Shown: piece after piece, positions 59,774-64,000 of the stretch | How the letters are laid out: every line of letters begins with the position of its first letter | Position numbering within the stretch: the first letter of the stretch is position 1 | Assembly: GCF_030345095.1 (NCBI RefSeq) | Contig: NZ_CP128360.1 | Span: 2,108,001 to 2,172,000, forward strand | Origin: Solwaraspora sp. WMMA2056 | Lineage (GTDB): Bacteria; Actinomycetota; Actinomycetes; Mycobacteriales; Micromonosporaceae | DNA length: 64,000 nucleotides | Direction: 5' to 3' | Position numbers and translations under genes: made by a program | The notes under the pieces: model-generated | Seen by the model: the letters and a program-made list of their open reading frames with translations, nothing else | Database searches by the model: none | What the model was told of the DNA's origin: nothing

Positions 59774-61087
59774 TCACCTGGTGTCGTTCACGGGTCCAGG
59801 CCGTACTCCGTTGTTGCGGACCGCCATGCCCCGCGCTCCCGGCACCACCACCTGTCCGTCGGTGACGAGCATGAACCTCTCCAGGCCGGGGACGAAGATG
59901 TTGACCACGGCCAGGTTTCCGGTGACATAGTGGTCACGCTGCAACGGCGTGAAGCCGCGTCGGGAGAGGGCGTCGACGAGCGCGTCGAAGTGGCCGGCGG
60001 CGGTGGCCGGAGCTTCCGTGTCCCGGTACGGCACGACGGTCGCGTCGTCGAGCCGGGTACTGAAGTCGCTGCGGTAGCAGGCGTGCAGCGCGGGATAGGG
60101 CCTGGTCCAGTCGTGCCGCACGGGCGTCATGGCGGCGAACGCGGAGTGGATGTTCCCGAGCGAGGACGCCAGGTGGACCTGGACCAGCTCGCTCACCGCA
60201 CGGGCGATCGCGTAGTGCCGGGAGAGGGAGGCGCCGCAGCCGCGGATCCGGGCCGGTCCGCCGTCGCGCGTGGGGAGATAGGCGAAGATCGCCGGTACGC
60301 CCAGGTCGCTGGTCATGTCGATCAGGTGCAGCGGCTGGCCGGTGATGGTCTCCGCCGCCGACACCAGGTCGGCGAGGTCGTCCGGCAACGTGTCCGTGTC
60401 GATGAGGACGAGCGGGGATCTCCGCCGCCCCAGGAACTGGTCGATCAGCAGGAGGGAGAGCGCGTCCCGCTCGATGGTCTCGTTGAGTGCGTGGACCGCC
60501 GCCTCGACCGGGTCGGTGCCCGCCGCCCAGCCGTTGTTGCAGGAGTAGCGGCTCACCCCGGTGTAGTCGTAGCGGTCACCGAGGTTCTCCCGCAGCGGGT
60601 CGGCCTCCTCGTCGAGGTAGTCCGGCACGGACAGGAACAGCGGTACGTCGACCTCGGCGCCGCTGGTCAGCACCCGGAAGGGCAGGCACCCCATCGGTCC
60701 GTCGGGCAACTCCCCGAGCAGGCCGAGCGCCACGTCCCGTCGGAGCGTCGCATCGCGGGAGATCTCACCAGCGTGGCGCAGCGTCGTCCCGCCGCCGGCG
60801 AGGCCCTGCAGCCCGCTGAGGTGGTGTTCCAACGCCTCGAAGATCGCGCCGACCTGCGCCGCCGCCGAACTTCCCTTGCCGAGTCCCAGCCCGCTGGGCA
60901 CCGGGTCGTCGCCCCGCCACAGCGTCGCCGTCCAGACCGCCGGGTCGCCGTCGAGCACCGCCGTGCAGTCGACCCGGAGGTCGAGTTCGGTTGCCGCCGC
61001 GGTACCCCGCTGGTGGGCCTCGGGCAGACTCAGCGTCCGCTCACCGTCCTGAACCACCGGGCCGGCCGCAAGATCTGTCCTCGACAT
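59774..61087 (-). CDS. YcaO-family protein (putative RiPP cyclodehydratase/thioamidase)
   Basis: A 437-residue YcaO protein. ATG 61087 follows GGAGGTGGAGCG. YcaO enzymes activate peptide backbone amides with ATP to form azolines, thioamides or amidines. The ATP/Mg motifs expected are present: GSSAAAQVGAIFEALEHHLS (E-x2-E type helix), VHALNETIERDALSLLL, and RAVSELVQVHLASS. The C-terminus lacks the proline-rich tail of azoline-forming members; no E1-like C protein, TfuA or dehydrogenase gene is seen in the window. Directly upstream is a 44-codon peptide gene. A stand-alone YcaO with an adjacent peptide suggests a small RiPP pathway continuing outside; substrate relation is inference. Confidence 0.88.
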   Translation of the reverse strand: MSRTDLAAGPVVQDGERTLSLPEAHQRGTAAATELDLRVDCTAVLDGDPAVWTATLWRGDDPVPSGLGLGKGSSAAAQVGAIFEALEHHLSGLQGLAGGGTTLRHAGEISRDATLRRDVALGLLGELPDGPMGCLPFRVLTSGAEVDVPLFLSVPDYLDEEADPLRENLGDRYDYTGVSRYSCNNGWAAGTDPVEAAVHALNETIERDALSLLLIDQFLGRRRSPLVLIDTDTLPDDLADLVSAAETITGQPLHLIDMTSDLGVPAIFAYLPTRDGGPARIRGCGASLSRHYAIARAVSELVQVHLASSLGNIHSAFAAMTPVRHDWTRPYPALHACYRSDFSTRLDDATVVPYRDTEAPATAAGHFDALVDALSRRGFTPLQRDHYVTGNLAVVNIFVPGLERFMLVTDGQVVVPGARGMAVRNNGVRPGPVNDTR

Positions 61088-61131
61088 CGCTCCACCTCCG
61101 ACTGAACGCACCGACGCTGCGGGTTGCGGGT

Positions 61132-61158
61132 GGGCCGGACGGGCACCCCGCCCGGCCC
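61132..61158 (-). terminator. Hairpin between peptide gene and YcaO gene
   Basis: GGGCCGG (61132-61138) pairs with CCGGCCC (61152-61158) with an inner CGGGC/GCCCG stem. Located in the 83-bp gap, it could act as a partial terminator that raises peptide over enzyme expression, as seen in many RiPP operons. Confidence 0.45.
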
Positions 61159-61170
61159 TGTGACGTCGAC

Positions 61171-61305
61171 TCAGCCGGCGGACTCGACCGCCGCCACCTC
61201 GGAGTCCTGGTCACGCTCGGTCAGCTCGTCGAGGGTCCGCTGCTCGGTCTCGGCGAGTTCCGGCTTGTCCTTCTGCGGCCGGTAGATCGCGTCGTGCAGT
61301 CCCAT
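61171..61305 (-). CDS. 44-residue acidic peptide, candidate RiPP precursor
   Basis: An open frame of 45 codons with a strong GGAGG site seven bases before ATG 61305. The peptide (opening MGLHDAIYRPQKDKPELAET, ending DSEVAAVESAG) is highly acidic and helical in its first 30 residues, like a leader peptide, with Ser and small residues at the end. It has no Cys and few Ser/Thr, so classical azole formation is unlikely. It is followed by the YcaO gene after 83 bp and is divergent from a SARP regulator. Function as substrate is inference; it could also be a scaffold or regulatory peptide. Confidence 0.7.
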   Translation of the reverse strand: MGLHDAIYRPQKDKPELAETEQRTLDELTERDQDSEVAAVESAG

Positions 61306-61359
61306 GTGCTTCCTCCTTCATCGAGAGGTGCCTTGGTCAAAGATTCGTGTACACCGATA

Positions 61360-61387
61360 GATATCCGATACCTGGTTGATATATCCG
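61360..61387. promoter_or_regulatory. Direct heptamer repeat in divergent promoter
   Basis: ATATCCG occurs at 61361-61367 and 61381-61387, 20 bp apart (about two helical turns), in the AT-richer part of the divergent gap 61306-61523. SARP proteins bind direct heptamer repeats on one face of DNA, commonly at 11- or 22-bp intervals, so this is a candidate site for the divergent regulator. Confidence 0.45.
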
Positions 61388-61523
61388 CAGGCGTAGCTTG
61401 TGGACACGACGTCTGTCCTATGGGTTTGCCTACTGTCCGGACCGCCGACCGCTGCGGTTTGCCAGGATGGCGACATGAGGGTGGATTTGCGGGCCGCCGC
61501 CGATGCGATCGTCTGCGGTTGAC

Positions 61524-63395
61524 ATGGAGCCCCTTCGGTTCGACCTGCTCGGCGTCGTGCGTGGCCGCCGGGGCTCCGTCGAGCTCGACATGGGAAGCCC
61601 GCAGCAACAGGCACTGCTCGCCGTCCTTCTCCTGCGGCCGGGCCAGGGGGTGAGCGCGACCGTTCTGATGGAGGCGCTGTGGGGCGACGATCCGCCGGTC
61701 ACCGCGATGAAAGCCCTCCGCACGTACGCTTGGCGGTGGCGCAAGGTGCTGGAGAACGACGCCGCCGAGCCCCGGATCCTGACGACCGTCGGTGACGGCT
61801 ACCGCCTGACGGTGCCCGAGGACGCCGTCGATGTGCGGTACGCCGAGGCACTGGCCCGCCGCGCCCGTCAGGCCGGCGACGCGCGGAGCGCTCGCGCGAT
61901 GCTGGCCGAGGCGCTCGCCCTCTTCAACGGCGAGCCGCTGGCCGGGGTGCCCGGCCCGTTCGCGCAACGGCATCGTCGCCGGCTCAGTGAGCTGCACCTC
62001 GATCTGCTGGAGGCGCGTCTGGCGTTGGACATCGACCTCGGTCGCGCCTCCTGGTGCGTGCCCGAGTTGCGCGCTCTCAGTGACGAGAACCCGTTGCGGG
62101 AGAGCCTTTCCGTGCTGCTGATCCGGGCGCTGCACGCCAGCGGCCGGCCGGGGGAGGCCGCTGCGGTGTTTCCGGCCGCTCGGCGCCGGATCGTGGACCG
62201 GCTGGGGCTGGAACCCAGCGTCGAGCTTGCCGAGGCCCACCGGCAGCTCCTGATCAGCGAGCGACCCGCCGCCCCGCCAAGGCGGCGTGCGGAGCCGGTG
62301 CGAAGGTCGGAGCCGGCGCGAAGTGAAGGGCCGGCACAAAGTGAAGAGTCGCCGCGACGTGAGGAACCGGCGCCACGACCGGCCCAGGTCCCGGCCCAGG
62401 TTCCGGCCCAGGTCCCGGCCACCACGGCGGACTTCACCGGGCGTGCGGCGGTGGCCCGTCTCGTCACCGACGCCCTGAGCCGGCCCGACCGCGAATCGTT
62501 GCCGGTCGTGGCCGTAGCCGGGATGGGTGGTGTCGGCAAGACCACCCTGGCCCGGCACGTCGCCCACCGGCTCGGCGCGCACTACCCGGACGGACAGTTG
62601 TACGCGGAACTGCGGGGCGGTGACGCCGTGCCGGCGTCACCGCAGGACGTCCTGGACGGCTTCCTCGAGGCGCTCGGGGTGGAGTTCGTACCGGACTGCC
62701 TGGACAGCAGGCCGGCGCTGTTCCGCTCGGCGACGCACGACCGCCGGTTGCTCGTGGTGCTGGACGACGCGCACAGCCTCGCACAGATCACCCCGCTGCT
62801 GCCGGGTACCGCGACCTGTGGCGTCCTGGTCACCTCCCGTTCCCGGCTGGCCGGCCTGAACGGTGCCGTGCACGCCGATCTCGACGTGTTCGACGAGACC
62901 GAGGCGATCGAGCTGCTGAGCCGGGTGATCGGCCACGACCGGGTGGCGGCCGAGCGCGAGACGGCCCGGGAGCTCGTGGTGGCCTGCGGATTGCTGCCGC
63001 TGGCGGTCCGCATCGTGGCGGCCCGGCTGGCCGCCCGGCCGGGCTGGTCGATCGGGGCGTTGCGCGACCGGTTCACCGACGGGCACCGGCTGGGCTCGTT
63101 GCGGGCCGGTGGTCTCGACGTGAGTGCGACCTTTCTGGCCAGCTGGCGGCAGCTCACCTCGGAGCAGCAGCGCGCCCTGGTCCTGCTGGCCGTCACCGAC
63201 CGGCCGGACTTCGCGCTGCCCGTCGTGGCGCGGGTGCTGGGCCGGCCCGAGCCGGACAGCGAGGACCTGCTGGAGGAGCTGGTCGACCTGGCGTTGCTGG
63301 AGTCGGACACCGTCGGGCGTTACCACCTGCATCCCGTCGTGCGGTCGTTCGCCCTCGCCCAGCATCCGGGCCGGCGAGCTAGCGGCGGAGGATGA
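61524..63395 (+). CDS. SARP-type regulator with NB-ARC ATPase domain
   Basis: A 623-residue AfsR/DnrI-like activator. Residues 1-95 form the OmpR-type DNA-binding domain (FDLLGVVRGRRGSVELDMGS, QQQALLAVLLLRPGQGVSAT); a bacterial transcriptional activation domain follows to about 250 (ARRARQAGDARSARAMLAEA). A charged repeat linker with PAQVPAQVPAQVPA precedes the NB-ARC P-loop AVAGMGGVGKTTLARHVAHR near 335, with Walker B LLVVLDDAHS. The end is short: the protein stops after the winged-helix part without the TPR tail of AfsR. ATG 61524 (or 61503) is used. As a cluster-situated type of regulator it probably activates the divergent peptide-YcaO genes. Confidence 0.88.
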   Translation: MEPLRFDLLGVVRGRRGSVELDMGSPQQQALLAVLLLRPGQGVSATVLMEALWGDDPPVTAMKALRTYAWRWRKVLENDAAEPRILTTVGDGYRLTVPEDAVDVRYAEALARRARQAGDARSARAMLAEALALFNGEPLAGVPGPFAQRHRRRLSELHLDLLEARLALDIDLGRASWCVPELRALSDENPLRESLSVLLIRALHASGRPGEAAAVFPAARRRIVDRLGLEPSVELAEAHRQLLISERPAAPPRRRAEPVRRSEPARSEGPAQSEESPRREEPAPRPAQVPAQVPAQVPATTADFTGRAAVARLVTDALSRPDRESLPVVAVAGMGGVGKTTLARHVAHRLGAHYPDGQLYAELRGGDAVPASPQDVLDGFLEALGVEFVPDCLDSRPALFRSATHDRRLLVVLDDAHSLAQITPLLPGTATCGVLVTSRSRLAGLNGAVHADLDVFDETEAIELLSRVIGHDRVAAERETARELVVACGLLPLAVRIVAARLAARPGWSIGALRDRFTDGHRLGSLRAGGLDVSATFLASWRQLTSEQQRALVLLAVTDRPDFALPVVARVLGRPEPDSEDLLEELVDLALLESDTVGRYHLHPVVRSFALAQHPGRRASGGG

Positions 63396-64000
63396 CGGTG
63401 TCCAGTATGTCGAAGGTGGCCGGGGCGTCGCGGCGGTTGCCGACCAGGAACGCCACTTCGCGGCCGGGTTGGCGCAGCGGCCACCAGAACTCGCCGACCA
63501 GTGCGCGGCGTAGCGGCAGCCCGCAGTATCTGCGGCGGCGCTGCTGGAAGGCGACCACGTCCCGGTCGCGCAGCTGCTGTACGTGGCCTGCGCAGCCGGG
63601 GTGGTGGCACCGGTACCGGTAGGCGAGGGTGAACGGTGGGCGGCGCAGCAGGTCGTGCACGATCGGTCGGAACAGGTCGGGTTCGTGGCGTCGCCAGGTG
63701 GCGGCGGACCAGCGTTCGGCCGGTGCCGCCACCGGCGTGCGACCGATCCGCAGGTAGCGCAGCTCGGCGGCGCGGATCAGGGCGACCGACCGGGCGTCGT
63801 CGCGGCCGGTCGCCGCCTGGTGGATGTCGCACATGGACCATTCGGCGTGCGGGTGCAGGATCGCGGTGCGCCGGGGCCACTGGCGCGCCTCGTGACGGAC
63901 CCGCAAGGTGCCGTCGTGGGCCCGCCAGCTTTCCGGGCGTGGGTCGTCGGGGTCGGGTTCGGCGACGGCGGAGACGATGTCGTAGCGCCGTACGGGCGCG
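63379..64000 (-). CDS. Hypothetical protein, 5' end off window
   Basis: The frame is open to the right edge, giving at least 206 residues; the start is outside. The sequence is Arg/His-rich (RRYDIVSAVAEPDPDDPRPE, RHEARQWPRRTAILHPHAEW) with a possible zinc or haem site YRCHHPGCAGHVQQL, and several Trp-Arg segments. It resembles uncharacterised actinomycete proteins without known function. It overlaps the end of the SARP gene by 17 bp in convergent orientation. Confidence 0.7.
   Translation of the reverse strand, partial: APVRRYDIVSAVAEPDPDDPRPESWRAHDGTLRVRHEARQWPRRTAILHPHAEWSMCDIHQAATGRDDARSVALIRAAELRYLRIGRTPVAAPAERWSAATWRRHEPDLFRPIVHDLLRRPPFTLAYRYRCHHPGCAGHVQQLRDRDVVAFQQRRRRYCGLPLRRALVGEFWWPLRQPGREVAFLVGNRRDAPATFDILDTVILRR

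Noticed and set aside
61171-61305. Peptide as a thiazole/oxazole microcin precursor
   Set aside because: It has no Cys and very few Ser/Thr, so classical azole formation is unlikely; a different YcaO chemistry or role is considered instead.

Overview
The window is very GC-rich, has strong codon-position GC bias, frequent GTG/TTG starts, ATGA/GTGA/TGATG gene couplings and actinomycete-specific families (XRE-DUF397 pairs, SARP regulator, DNRLRE/FG-GAP and giant Rhs secreted proteins, PadR plus membrane partner). It looks like a chromosome segment of a filamentous actinomycete, most probably Micromonosporaceae; the genus assignment is inference.

Layout. 1-4800: two divergent SNF2-type helicases (the left one runs off the window). 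4814-6345: a small ArsR / SRPBCC / RibD-DHFR operon with an operator-overlapped promoter. 6390-6453: a 21-bp inverted repeat. 6621-8131: an AlbA_2 (Schlafen-type) ATP-binding regulator preceded by four copies of a 9-mer. 8208-8361: HTH-antitoxin debris and a terminator. 8370-20331: secreted proteins, dominated by a DNRLRE/FG-GAP protein divergent from a 2,563-residue Rhs-ricin lectin-Hint-EndoU polymorphic toxin with a MafI-like immunity gene in an AT-richer tail.

20532-26427 is an accessory strip: XRE/DUF397 regulators, HTH antitoxins, a RelE-like toxin cut down to its C-terminus, a headless DUF4143 ATPase, a frameshifted copy of the Rhs Hint domain end, and orphan immunity-type genes (Imm1 and one unknown). 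26546-29385 is a translationally coupled pair: a small protein ending in a ThiS/MoaD/ubiquitin-like Gly-Gly tail, and a DUF4132 (MolR-type) protein.

29458-46116 is mostly core or metabolic: argG, a CopC-like envelope pair, flavin monooxygenases, a nitroreductase, a YbdK-type carboxylate-amine ligase, an M20 peptidase, an orphan Tat-dependent solute-binding protein, a FrnE-like DsbA protein, a PAS-LuxR regulator and a coupled TPR-like / M16 peptidase pair. 48333-51497 is a complete glycine betaine/proline-type (Opu) ABC importer. 52633-54645 holds an internally deleted Phd-VapC relic and a second XRE-DUF397 locus, whose DUF397 protein carries a duplicated first half. 54751-57614 holds a PadR operon, a VOC protein and a nucleotidyltransferase two-gene unit.

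57636-64000: AraC regulator, a hypothetical, a frameshifted NHL-repeat surface protein, then a possible RiPP locus: a 44-codon acidic peptide gene immediately upstream of a YcaO gene, divergent from a SARP/NB-ARC regulator. I see no tRNA, rRNA, CRISPR array, intact transposase or replication origin. Best candidates for something undescribed are the peptide-YcaO-SARP locus, the Gly-Gly protein/DUF4132 pair and the decayed toxin-immunity strip.
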